From: Hermatobates lingyangjiaoensis
Taxonomy: Eukaryota; Arthropoda; Insecta; Hemiptera; Hermatobatidae
Assembly: GCA_026182355.1 (NCBI GenBank)
Contig: JAPFBL010000035.1
Coordinates: 3,291,501-3,355,500 of the forward strand
DNA length: 64,000 nt
Reading direction: 5' to 3'
The notes under the pieces are model-generated. The model did not search any database. It was not told the DNA's origin and saw only the letters and a list, made by a program, of their open reading frames with translations. The first letter of the stretch is position 1, and every line of letters starts with the position of its first letter. This document shows positions 40,401 through 54,200 of the stretch, piece after piece. A program made the translations under genes and the position numbers.

Positions 40401-43400
40401 CATGTTTTGTGCAAATTTGTTTCCAAAAAAATTAATGTTTTCATTCTCCATTTAATCATATCCCATTTAGATGTTTACGTTATGTTTAAATGAGACGTTA
40501 TGTTTTATATACTCAAGAAATTTGACATTAAGTTACTTATAGTAAAGTAGAGTGTAGGCCACTCCAGATTTTTGATTTATATATTATTTATTTGTTTGGT
40601 GATCATAATAAAAAAATACAAAGGAACATTACAGAAATTAAAAAAAAACTAACAGAAAAAAAGTTGGTTAAATTTTTACACATGAAAGAGTAAAATAAAA
40701 ACTTACTCAGAAGGTCGTAAATTGTTTAAAGCAATTTTTGTTTAAAACAAAAAGTTGTGAACTTTTTGAAAGTTAGGGAACTCTTTTGACAAAAGTCTAT
40801 AGATTATTGCTTAACTTAATGCTTCTTGGAAACTTATAGTGGGAACTACTATCTTTTCAGGGTAAGAATATAAGAAAATCATAATAATTCAGAAATAATA
40901 TTGGAAATTCTAAAACTCCTTCAATTTTCTAGAATATGTATATGAAACATTATAACGGTCTTCTCAACTGATATCTGTAATATTTTTACTTTATTAAAAG
41001 TAAATCTAGTGATCGTGAAGAAATTCAATCTCCAGATTTTGGCGAAATATATGTTTTGAGGTGTCAGAAGTCGTTTTATGAAGTTTTTTCGATGATATCT
41101 GTGTGTGTATGGGTGGGTAGGTGAGTATGTATCCAAAGTTTGTGGACACGCTAAGGTATACAATCTTTGATGGATCAAATTGATATTTGACATGAAAATG
41201 GGCCTCATAATGTAGATGAGCCCTATTGTAAGGGAGCAATTATGCATGATGGGAAAGTCACTTTTTTTTGTCAAAAACCTGTTTTTAAACATTCTTTTCT
41301 CCTTAGTACTAATTCTAGAGTCTTGAAATTTAGAGTCTGGCATTATCTTTAAGGCTTCAAAAGAAACAAACGAAAAATAACTTCAACTTTTTAAAACTAT
41401 AGGAAATATATTTCTTTTATCAACCAAAAAGACCGTAAGGGCTGACGTTTTACCCCGCGAGGGGATCAATTTTTTTTATTCTATTCTAAGACTCAATAAT
41501 ATTTCTTAAGAACATCAATCTTTCATATGTGGTAATTTTAATTTCTGTTTAATTTATATCTGGTTCTTACTATTCATAAGTAAAAGTAATGCATTACTTT
41601 GTGCACCTCTAATTATAGAGTATTGGTGCTGTTGACACGCAATTTTAATCATTTAACAGTCTGACATTATATCACAACATTTACACGGAATTTTACAAAA
41701 ACCACCATACTTCAGTTTTCTTTAATTCAGAGCTTTTAATTAACAAATTACTTGAGTTACTATCTTTTATAAAAAACTATTTTATAAAGTCAAGATCTCG
41801 AGCAAGCCTACGAAGTAAATGTGTTACTGAATTGAAAACATCTTTTTAGCACTTTTTAAAAAGAGGCGGGATATTTTAGTGAATCGACAATGCATATGTA
41901 GAAGTACATAAGTGACTTTCTTATATACATTAAAACGTAACTCTTTAGGCAAGCTATGGATGAGGACATCTAGGAAGGTCTATTTCTTCTTTCATTGTGA
42001 ATTGGACTGTTGCACGAATGATATTAATTTTTTTTTAAAAAGGAAATTTTATTCATAATATCTGGATAGAAATCATATATTAAAACCATTTATACGATTA
42101 GACAGAAGTAAATTAAATATTTTAGTTTTAAAATATACATTACTCAAGAAGGAAGGATAAGCGATTACCTATCAGAAACAGAAGTTTTTGTTTAAAAAAG
42201 TTTTTTTAAAATTGAAAATGACAGCCAACCAAAAATAATTTAATTAACTGGATTACTGTATTGATAGGTAAGGGGAGGGAATAATTGTAGAAAAGAACGA
42301 AGTTGTTTTTAATTGCCCCTTGTCAGCCTTTGTTCCCTTTCCTGCCTTTACACCCCTAAAAATGCCTCTCAATTCCTTCGCCTCTCAAGACTACCTCACA
42401 TGTTGAAAGCGGACAAGTCTAACGAGGACAAGTTATTCTGGTTAACAGAATGTAGTCACATTTCTGAAATTTACACTGTAATTTAGACGTTGATTTTTAT
42501 TTTAGGTGTTTACTGTGAAATTTTGTCATCTATATACAAGTATCAATGAATGTGGTGGCTTGGATGAAAATATATAATCAACATATAATGTATATATATC
42601 AGCTCAAAAAGGAAGAAAAGCAACACACAGAGAAAGAGACACACTTGCAAACTCAAATTTTCGGATGATCCGTCTTCACAAGAAAAGAGAATGGGCGACC
42701 AAGCACGCCGGAAACACAACGGTAGGAAAACCCAATGTAGATGGGTTTTTAAAACATTCGTATTTTATCAGACAGTTGTGTTCAAGTTTGTTTCTAAAGT
42801 TATTAATTTTTAACCTCTAATGTAGTAGTTTATTTTTTACATTTATTTATAATACATTTGCACTACTGCATCAGCGAGCATGCAAGCCTCTGGGCTATTC
42901 TGGCTCCATGCCTTTATTTTATTACTAGTGTTTATATTTGGCAAATTTTATATTAAAAAAAAAAAAAAATTTGTTACATTTATATATAATACATTTTCAC
43001 TACTGTCATCGGCGAGCACGCAAGCCAGTTGGCTACCCTGGCTCCATGCCTTTAGTTATTTACCAGTGTTTATATTATGCATTATTAAATTTAAAAAAAA
43101 ATTTGTGGCATTTATATATAATACATTTGCACTACTGGCGAGTACGCAAGACACTTGCTACCTTGGCTCCAATTTTCGGAATATAGTAATAATTTTCTTT
43201 TATTTAACATTATTGAGGTAATAAATAATTATTTAATTTCAGGTCTCTATCTTCACGGAAATGGGTGAATAAACAAACAAACTCACAAACTTTATATATA
43301 GAGATGGTTTATTGAGAAATCCTTGCATACTGAAAGAATAATGTATAATGAATAATGCTTCAGTAAATAATGTAATATTCATTTGAAGATTGACTCGTAC

Positions 43401-46400
43401 AGAGATGTTTAAATAATCGAAATACTCTATAATTAAATTATAGAATATGGTTTTCTCACCTGTTTGGAATCTACATTGCAATCATTATCAATATTTGCCT
43501 CAATCATCCAAATTCTTTAAGAAGGTTTCCATTAAGTCCAGTTATCTTATAGATTCATACTCTCTCCTTTATACACGATAGTTACATTCCACATCCCATT
43601 ATATTATTATATTTCCACACGCCCATTCTCTTTTCTTGTGAAGACGGATCATCCGAAAATTTGAGTTTGTAAGTGTTTCTCTTTCTCTGTGTGTTGCTTT
43701 TCTTCGTTTTTGAGCTGATTTTCGTCCAGTTTGGATCGTTTTTTTTCGAATTTTGAGTGATATATATATATAATCAAGTCCAGAAAAACACATTTTTTGA
43801 AGTAGCGAAAAGAGCTACATCAAGATCTATATCCAGTGTCATCATAACGGAATGTTCATGGCTAGAAAGGTAAACTAATACTAACGCTGGAATCACAAGA
43901 GGTGAGCTACAGATGTCCACCAAGCACAAAAAAAAGGACGAGAAAAGCAAAACTAAATGAATAAATTATACAATATAAACTAAACGATAAACAAATAAAA
44001 AAAAATCATTAAATAAAATACAAGTAAAAATAATAGAAAAACAATCAAAGAAAAGAAAGATTGGAAAAATATAACTAAGAACTCTTTCAGTTCGTAATTA
44101 TAAATATTTAATAAAAGTCAAATGGTAAGAGATTAAAGTATAAAACTTTTTGACATTGTACTTGTGAAAACAGTTTGACAGAGTCATTTGTATTTATTGC
44201 GAGTTTGAATCGTAATTTTTTAAAATTGTTTCATTTAGATAGTGAAATTTCAGAATATATTAATTAGTGATGGATTATTTTATTAATTATTTCATTGAAT
44301 AATGGAATAACAAAAAGAAATACTTCAATGATATGCATAAGATGCATGCATGTCCTGTAAAATAACTAGTATTTATGTATTCAGGCCAGTGATTCACAAA
44401 ACATTTTACTTCAATGAATTATCGACTGTGGAGCGCGTTTTGATTTCAATGTGGGAGAAATCGTTATAAAATTTGAAACTATTGTAAAGTTTTAAGAACT
44501 TCTGAAGATTAAAATTGCTTCATTGGTGATACTTCCTTCCTAAGACGATATGTTTTTAAAGCTGAAATTCGTATTTCAAGAACAAAATTGTTTATTCTTA
44601 TTATTTCTTCGATACTGAGATTAAGGATGAAAAAATTAATAATACTGGTTTTCATTTAGCAATAATTTTGTAAAGCATAAAGCAGATACTTGTGAGAAAA
44701 ATTTTCTTTGAAGAATAAATGTTCATTATCCAAAAGGGGAAAAAACTGTCAGCTGTCGTTTGTGTATAATCAACCACTAAGAAGATTAGTAGGGGAGTAA
44801 TTCATAATAAACCTTTTCTTTTGGAGAGGATTAAGAATTTTCGTTCAGTTCAAAATATCAATTATCCAAGACTTGCCCAAGCATTATTATCCAAGCATTC
44901 TTCTTTCTGTTATCCAACGCCCATCTTTGGTATTTCTGCCTAGGCGACGGCCTGACAGACAGATTAGCATAGCAACTCTGTGCCTGCTTGGGATTCCCAT
45001 ATCCTATTCTGCTGTATGCATCCCCGGGCAATCGGGTTAGTAGCTCACGTCCATCCTCTCAAACTCGCGGAGAGGGTATTCTGATCCTGGAGAAACCCCA
45101 GTCTTGTGTAGATGTACGATCAAACAGTCTACAACATTGTTGCTCTGAACAGCACCACGCTAATTGATTTAAGTAAGTCCCATGTTATTGGTGCAGAAAT
45201 CAAGCTGACCCAGGACTTAAAATTTCTTTACTGGTCGAAATGTGAATCAATGAGAGATTTTATCTAGCTTGGAAATTTGAATTGGCAGATTTAAAGGATT
45301 GTTGAGTGACTAGTTGTAGTGTTGTATCATGTTTAGTCATTTTATCATCCTTTTGTTCTCATTTAGTCCAACATGACTGGGAACCTATTAGAAGACTCTG
45401 ACCCACCCGGATATTTGCAGTTATACCAGTTTTTGTTGTCTGGTTATTGCTCTTAGCAGTCTGTCAGTGAATTGGAGTTGCTATGATTGTGACATAGCAG
45501 TCATTTAGGAATACGGCCTTAGATGGGACGTGTAACTTTTCCAAGGTTTTGGCTCCTTCTAGAATAACTGCTACTTCTTCATCATAACGCTGAGAGATGA
45601 ACCTGCAGCTACCGTTCCTTCAAAGAGTTTGGAATGATATCCTGCTCTTGTCTCCCTTGGTCCTGTCATGGATGAGCCATCACAGCAAGTGTGTAACCAT
45701 TTGTGTGCGAGATACCTTGTCCGGATGGTCTCCAGAGCACTCCCTTAGAGAAATATCCAGAGGAGTGTTTTGGCAGTACTTGGTGTATTATATTCAACTC
45801 AGCTCTTGATAGATGATTTATTATTTCAGTTGACTTCTCAAAGTATTGTATTTCTCTATCTTTTATGTTGTATTTTTCTCAGAGCTTCTTATATGCAGTT
45901 ACAGGATTACCTTGAGTTTTAGACGGGAATTTGACTGTCCTTATTGGTTCTATATCTCGGAGCTACACTTTTATGTCACTTCCAGAAGCACAAGTTTCTC
46001 TCGTTTAAATTGGATTTATTCGATTTCTATCTGGGATCGAATTGGTTTGACGACGCCTTTGATGATCCTAAAAGCTTTAATTTGAGCTCTTACTGTGTTA
46101 AACACTTTTAGAAACTGGGCCTTCCTTAATATGTTCTAAGATAGGACATTACTTGGGGCACATCTGTACAACTCCACGAAACAGAATTTGAGGAGTGTTG
46201 GTTTAGTCATTTATGTATGAAACAATAATCTATAGAGGAGGAAAGAATTTGAAAGACATGAAACAATTACATATTTAATATGACAGTTTCATAACGTTTA
46301 TTAATTTTATGTTTCAAAAATAATAACTAATATCCCATTTCAAGTTTTCTATTAAATCTTCGAATTTCTCTCGAATTTATTATTTTTTTTGTTAAGAACA

Positions 46401-48210
46401 AAGTTTAATTATAAGTTTTAATTAATGACAGAACTTATACTTTAAATTAACGTCGAAACAAGATTAATACTACAGCCTCTATATATATATATACAAGCTA
46501 GAGTTTGCAAACTTTTATTATTGGATGAATTCCTTAGAGAAATGCCTGTATGAACAAAACTGTGGCTGCTTCAGTGGAATTCAGAGCAAGTTTTCATCAA
46601 GGATTGGCATGATAATAAAGTTCTCAACAGCTCTTCGACAGCGTATCAAACTAGTGGCAAGTAATCAGCATAACTATTGTGAAACTCATTTCAGTCTAGC
46701 AAATGGGATTAGAATAGAAACAACTAACACTCAGCCAATTGAGTTCCTGTAATTTTCAAACATTAATATATTTCGATTTAAATAATTTCAATTATTTAGA
46801 TGGTTTAATAGTTTGTAATTAGAATTTCGGAAGGCATTAATGTGGAATTAGGAGTACATTCGGAAGAGACAGGGAAAACTTCACCTTGTAAGGGGCCGTC
46901 ATCCATATTAAATGACTACAGTCAGGGTTGGTAATTTACGAGTTAACCAAATGTAACTCAAGGCTTTTCTCATTTGATTTAGAATATCAAGAGCCTGAAC
47001 AACCCTCGATAAAGTAAAATAGTGCAGAATATATTTGCTTGGGATAGGAAAACATTGTATTGTATATATATATATATATACACACAAAATTGTCACAATA
47101 ACACGTGATATAAATAATAAGAAAACTCACCACAAATTATTGAAGATAATCCGCTCTGAGGCCTTTCGTTTATCACGTCGTCAGAGAGCAAGTGAATACA
47201 AGTTGTGGGCAGGTTATGGATTTTGATTTAACGTTTGCTGAAGATTGGCATCATTGACAGTATTTTTCCCTATTACATTAGAAATAGTCTTAATTTGTTC
47301 AAAGTAATAGGGAAGAATACTGTCAATGATGCCAATCTTCATCAAACGTTAAATCAAAATCCATAGCCTGCCCACAACTTGTATTCACTTGCTCTCTGAC
47401 GACGTGATAAACGAAAGGCCTCAGAGCGGATTATCTTCAATCATTTGTGGTGAGATACCTGAATATATGTATATATATATATAAATATTTCACATAAACA
47501 CGTAAAATAACAATCAATGATCAAACCACAATATGAAATGGAAAAACAAGACTAAGATCTTGTATAATGATGAAAGTATCGATCGTGAAGTAGAAACAAA
47601 ATAAAACTTTATCAGGACTCGATTAGTTCCTCAGGTTCAAATTAAACTAACCTAGTGTCAAAATTTCTATTGTATTTTCTTATTTGTAACTTTTTGCACT
47701 TTTTATGTACGTTTTTGAATGATTGAACTATTTCTTATATTTCCTCTGTTTTGTAGGCCTTCCAAAAAGGTTTTAGAAACGTTGGCAATGAGAGTTTAAT
47801 TTGAAACTGAAGAACTGAACGAGTCCTGAAAAACTTTTATTTTATTTGTATATATATAAATTTATATGTATATATTATATATACTTTTTCGATGAAAATA
47901 CGATCTGAAACGGACAAATAAAGTTCAATGTAGATAAAGAAACATAGACGGTCTCTAACCATCTCTGTACCAGTGCGCTTGGTTTCCCTTTTACCTCTCT
48001 CTTGAAGACGATTCAAACCAAAAATTAGAGGCTGTGAGTGTGTGTTTCTAATTTCCCTATGTTTCTTTATCTACATAAAACTTAATTTGCCCGTTTCGGA
48101 TCGAATTTTCATCGAAAAAGTATATATAACAGAAGCCTGTATTTTACACCTACCCAGAGCAGGTTTGTATGAGTTCTTTAAATTATTTTAATATTTCCAA
48201 TTAATGCGCC

Positions 48211-48251
<41 letters not shown>

Positions 48252-51200
48252 TTTTAAAATATATCATATTTTTAGATTTAATGGATACCAAATTTTTTTT
48301 CATGTTGGCCGTGGAGAGTTCACGGGGCATTCTGATATGCAAGTGATCAAAGGTACAGACTCCGGAAAAAAGGAAATTTTATCTATCTGGATAATGCAGG
48401 ATGATGACTAAACAACCAACTGAAACTATACTCCTGAATGATCTTCATAACGATTATTCTGACGGGGATGAAAACGATTTCATAGGAATCTGAGGTACTA
48501 AAACCAAGAGTGGTCTGAACTACTAGGATATGACTGTATCCTGATGGCAGACTACCTGTAGAACAACCGAAGTAACTAGAGAACATCCTTTTAGTAGTAA
48601 AGAAATATTTGCGGTAACAAAACAAGGAACTCATATTGTCTGAGTCCTGGAGAGTGGACGTTAACACTTCAGGGACGAGCAGGATTTTGCTCATTGTATT
48701 AACATTGTTGACTCATACAGTAAAGTCATTCTTTTGTTAGATTTTGGTAAGGACTACATCGTACTAGCCTCTGGGCTGGTAGATCCGGGGTTCAATACCC
48801 CATTGTCCCTCAATTTATTCTCGTGAGAGGTGAATAAATCTGAGCACATCTACCATCGGAGAAGACGCTAAACCATCGGTTTAGAGCCTGAACGATGTCA
48901 GATACTAGTTAAAGATCTCTACTAGAGCCGTCTCTGGGATGCTGCGGGGCCCGGGGCAACTCATCCACTCCTCCACCCGTAGATTGTTATATAAAAAAAA
49001 ATTATTATATTTGTTATATTTAACCATGGGTCTGTTGATTTATCAATGTGGTTTGTTCATTTGTCATGGGTGTTGATTTGTGTGTCGCTTGTGCCAGGGT
49101 TCTTCAAAATTTGTTAAATTAAAAAGTTCTTGTATGTTAAAACATACAAAGTTTGTTTTAACATACAAACATACAAAAACATATAAAGTTTTATAAAAAA
49201 CTTTAAAAAGTTTTTATATAAAATGATCATGAAGCCAGAGATAGGTAAAAAGCTGAAAGGATTGGTAACAGTATTTCTAAGAGATGTGAAATAGTTTGAA
49301 TAAAAGCTACTGACTGGTGGAACTTCAGTAGCTCGCTCCACTTTGAACCTGTTGGTGTCGTCATTTTCGTAGACAGGCTGTCCGCCAACATTCCACGTGA
49401 AGGAAGGTCTGGGGTGGGCCATGACAACCACGGCTACTCGCCCGTCCTCGCCTTCAACCAATCCAAACTGCTCGATCGGCTCGTTGGCTTTCGGAGCAAC
49501 TGCAACAAACACAACTGTAAGCCACGAGTCTTCATCCCTCCTCAAAGACACCATCTTTCTACTTCAGTACTTCAGATTATCGTTCATGATGCAAAACTCA
49601 ACATCTAATGACCATTGACACAAAATTATAATCATCTTATAAAATAAGAAAATATATATTACTTTATTTTTGAACCATAAACTTATAGAAGGTTTTGTCT
49701 GTACATTGCTTAAAACTGACTCATTTCAAGGTTTCTTTACGTTTCATACATTAAGAAAAACCGAATCCACCCTTAGAAAAATTTCTCTTGTTTATCGGTA
49801 TGTCTGCTAAATTTTGTCACAAGTAAACTCAGCCACCATAAGACATAACAAGCTGAAACTTTGACAGCATATTTGTGTACGAGTATGTCTAACTTAAAAT
49901 ATAGGCTCTGGATTGATTAGAAATTCAACGTAGAAGCGAAGTTATGGACGTTTAAAGGAAAAACGTTTGTCGGAAGTATGCTCAGCAACAATGAAATATA
50001 GAGAGGTGAAACTCTGACAATAAATTTATATATGTCTATCTTAAAATATAGGCTCTGAATGGATTTAAAATTCAGCGTTAAAGCGAAGTTATGAACTTGT
50101 AAGCTGTATTTTGCTACCTTCACAGACATTTATTTTAAAAATATACAGTTGTAGCAAGTAGGTATTGTTAGTTGACTTTAATTTCATTTACGAATATGAA
50201 TATATTTCGTATTTGAGATCATTGAAAAGGTGTTTCCCTGAGTTGAAGATGAACTATCTATTTAGAATAAATAGCTTTGTGAACGAGCAATTCTCAACCT
50301 TTACTAATGAACAGGCAGGAAAAATCAACAAACAAGTTTTACGCTATATCAATCTGAGGAAAGAACTTACAAGTCAGTACAGAGAGTGATTAGTGATGAG
50401 GAAGCTGTTCATTATCCAACTGAATTTCTTGCTTCCGGGACTGCTTGTGGACTGCCTGATCATGAGTAAAAACTTAAAATAGGGGCACTAATCATGCTAC
50501 AATTTAGTTCAGTAACAGATTTCATTTTACGAAACGTGAGTGCCCCAAAACTGTGCAATGGGACAAGAATCTGAGTTCGTGCTCTGCACAGATACGCCAT
50601 AGAGGCGGACATCATGACTAGGTGGGGTACTGGGGAGTCTGTGTGCATACCACGTTCACCATTGATTCTGAGTCACTATCAGTTTCCATTCAAATGATTC
50701 AATGTCCCATCAGACTCTGTTTCGCAATGATGGTAACTAAGTCATAAGGGGGAACTCTATCTACAGCAGAAATTAAAGTGAATGAGACCAAGTTTTACTC
50801 ATACTGTAGTTTGTAAGAAACTGTAGTTTGTTTGCCCAAGAGTCAGAGGTTCCAACTCTTTGTTCTTACATGAACCTAAAGAATAGACAGATAATGTGGT
50901 GTATACAGAGGCATTTGCTTAACACTGACAATAATGATATTTTCCACTATTATACAATTTTTAATGATATTTTGGAATACCATGTATCAGAATTTTTGAC
51001 TCCGTCAAAGAAGTGTACATTTGCCAGTAAAAATATATAAGTAATCTTAAATAAATCTCTTCAAACTTACCTTTCTATAACTACATTAAAAACAAATTGA
51101 AATCCAAAACTGCCAATTAATTTTGAATAGATGTACTTTAAAACTAAACTTTAGATGTAGTTTACTTTATTTTATCCTCTAAAATAAGAGGATTTGCAAT

Positions 51201-54200
51201 TATGTATACTAATAATACTTGAACAACTTGAAGGGAAAGTATCTTTTCGATCATTATTGGTTCTTATCGGAGTTTCAACGAGAGTGCTTGGTCCAGTTAT
51301 TTTTTTATGGAAATTAATTTGTTTGTGTATTGATTTGTTTTTCAAACTTTCTAAGTCCACTTACCTAATGCACTCAAGAACAACAGATAATTGTATTAAA
51401 ATGAGTCACCGGACATTAGTAGTAGTGCTTGGTAGTGCATTCAATAAAGTTACTTAATGGTAATAATGTGACGCATTATAACAAATATATTAATTTAAGA
51501 GTTTAGGAATAACTTTAAGGCGTGATAATTAAGGAACAAAATGATGAAATATTTAATATGTTTTAATAATTTTTATTTATATTTATTTTTCCTCAACAAA
51601 AGTCAATTTAACTCACGAGCTATGCAAACAGTTATTGTGTGATATTTGCTCACGATTAGAGAGGAAAAGAAACACTAAGTCTTCCACACACGAAGGGGTA
51701 ATGCGTTTCAAACACTCAGTGTTCTTCGTCAGGTTACCTCAAAAATATAAACACAAATATGTATAAACATTTTGAAGCTAAATAAAGGAAACGCAACAAA
51801 AATTAAACTAAAATGTGGACTTACAGGAATACATACCTGCCTCAGTAAGAATTGACTAATTGGGGAGTCTACAGACACTATTAGAAATAGGTATGCTGAA
51901 GGGAGCAGTGCGGCAGGTATGTTCACATAACGGAATTGTAATGAACATAAGCTCTGAACCGTGATGATCTATAACTAGGTAGGTATTGATAGTTGGTTTT
52001 AATTTCGTTTTGCATCTAACATATTTACTCGCTTTTAAAAAGAGAGTCCAATCTGTACGCCTACTAAATAACAAGTATGCCTAGAATAAAATCAAATTTG
52101 ACCAGAGAATCGAAAGCTGGTAAACGTAAATGAAACTCCAGATCTAATGACAGCAATAGATGTACTAACAAAATACTAATTCATATATTAATATATAATT
52201 AGTACAATAATAATATACTAATGCTATTTTCAACTATTCTATAATTTCTAATAATATTTTGGAATAAGACGTACTAACTCTAAATTTCGTAAAACACCCC
52301 TCAAAGAAGGGCACGTCCGCTAGTTTAGTAAATATAATAAAGAACGTAAACAAAGTATGGATAAAAAAGGAAAAATGAATAGTAATGAAAGTCCGCTGAC
52401 ATTTACATGACTGGGTTAGTTAGAGGGTGGAGGACTGTACTGATAGTGGACTTGGATGGGGTGCTTGGTGAAAGTATGTTGTCATTTATATGACTAGGTT
52501 AGTTTGAGGGTGGGTATTGCAGGACTGTACTGATAGTGGACTTGGATGGGGTGTGAGGTGAAAGTATGTTGTCATTTATATGACTAGGTTAGTTTGAGGG
52601 TGGTATTGCAGGACTATACTGACAGTGGACTTGGATGGGGTGCGAGGTGAAAGTATGTTGTCATTTATATGACTAGGTTAGTTTGAGGGTGGGTGTTGCA
52701 GGACTGTACTGATAGTGGACTTGGATGGGGTGTGAGGTGAAAGCATGTTGTCATTTATATGACTAGGTTAGTTTGAGGGTGGGTATTGCAGGACTATACT
52801 GACAGTGGACTTGGATGGGGTGCGAGGTGAAAGTATGTTGTCATTTATATGACTAGGTTAGTTTGAGGGTGGGTCTTGCAGGACTGTACTGATAGTGGAC
52901 TTGGATGGGGGTGTGAGGTGAAAGTATGTTGTCATTTATATGACTAGGTTAGTTTGAGGGTGGTATTGCAGGACTATACTGACAGTGGACTTGGATGGGG
53001 TGCGAGGTGAAAGTATGTTGTCATTTATATGACTAGGTTAGTTTGAGGGTGGGTGTTGCAGGACTGTACTGATAGTGGACTTGGATGGGGTGTGAGGTGA
53101 AAGCATGTTGTCATTTATATGACTAGGTTAGTTTGAGGGTGGGTATTGCAGGACTATACTGACAGTGGACTTGGATGGGGTGCGAGGTGAAAGTATGTTG
53201 TCATTTATATGACTAGGTTAGTTTGAGGGTGGGTGTTGCAGGACTGTACTGATAGTGGACTTGGATGGGGTGTGAGGTGAAAGTATGTTGTCATTTATAT
53301 GACTAGGTTAGTTTGAGGGTGGTATTGCAGGACTATACTGACAGTGGACTTGGATGGGGTGCGAGGTGAAAGTATGTTGTCATTTATATGACTAGGTTAG
53401 TTTGAGGGTGGGTGTTGCAGGACTGTACTGATAGTGGACTTGGATGGGGTGTGAGGTGAAAGTATGTTGTCATTTATATGACTAGGTTAGTTTGAGGGTG
53501 GGTATTGCAGGACTATACTGACAGTGGACTTGGATGGGGTGCGAGGTGAAAGTATTTTGTCATTTATATGACTAGGTTAGTTTGAGGGTGGGTGTTGCAG
53601 GACTGTACTGATAGTGGACATGGATGGGGTGTGAGGTGAAAGCATGTTGTCATTTATATGACTAGGTTAGTTTGAGGGTGGGTATTGCAGGACTATACTG
53701 ACAGTGGACTTGGATGGGGTGCGAGGTGAAAGTATGTTGTCATTTATATGACTAGGTTAGTTTGAGGGTGGGTATTGCAGGACTGTACTGATAGTGGACT
53801 TGGATGGGGTGTGAGGTGAAAGTATGTTGTCATTTATATGACTAGGTTAGTTTGAGGGTGGGTATTGCAGGACTATACTGACAGTGGACTTGGATGGGGT
53901 GCGAGGTGAAAGTATGTTGTCATTTATATGACTAGGTTAGTTTGAGGGTGGGTATTGCAGGACTGTACTGACAGTGGACTTGGATGGGGTGCGAGGTGAA
54001 AGTATGTTGTCATTTATATGACTAGGTTAGTTTGAGGGTGGGTATTGCAGGACTATACTGACAGTGGACTTGGATGGGGTGCGAGGTGGAGGCGTCCCGG
54101 TCCAGCAGAAGAGGGTGCTCGGCCTGACACTTGATGAACTTGCCGTTGTCACTGGCCTGCAGCACGCGCACCAGTTTCTGCTCCACCGTGAACAGGTCCC

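Noticed and set aside
40921..41343. 140-codon open frame on the minus strand
   Set aside because: Antisense to a dispersed repeat, no recognised domain, AT-driven amino-acid composition.
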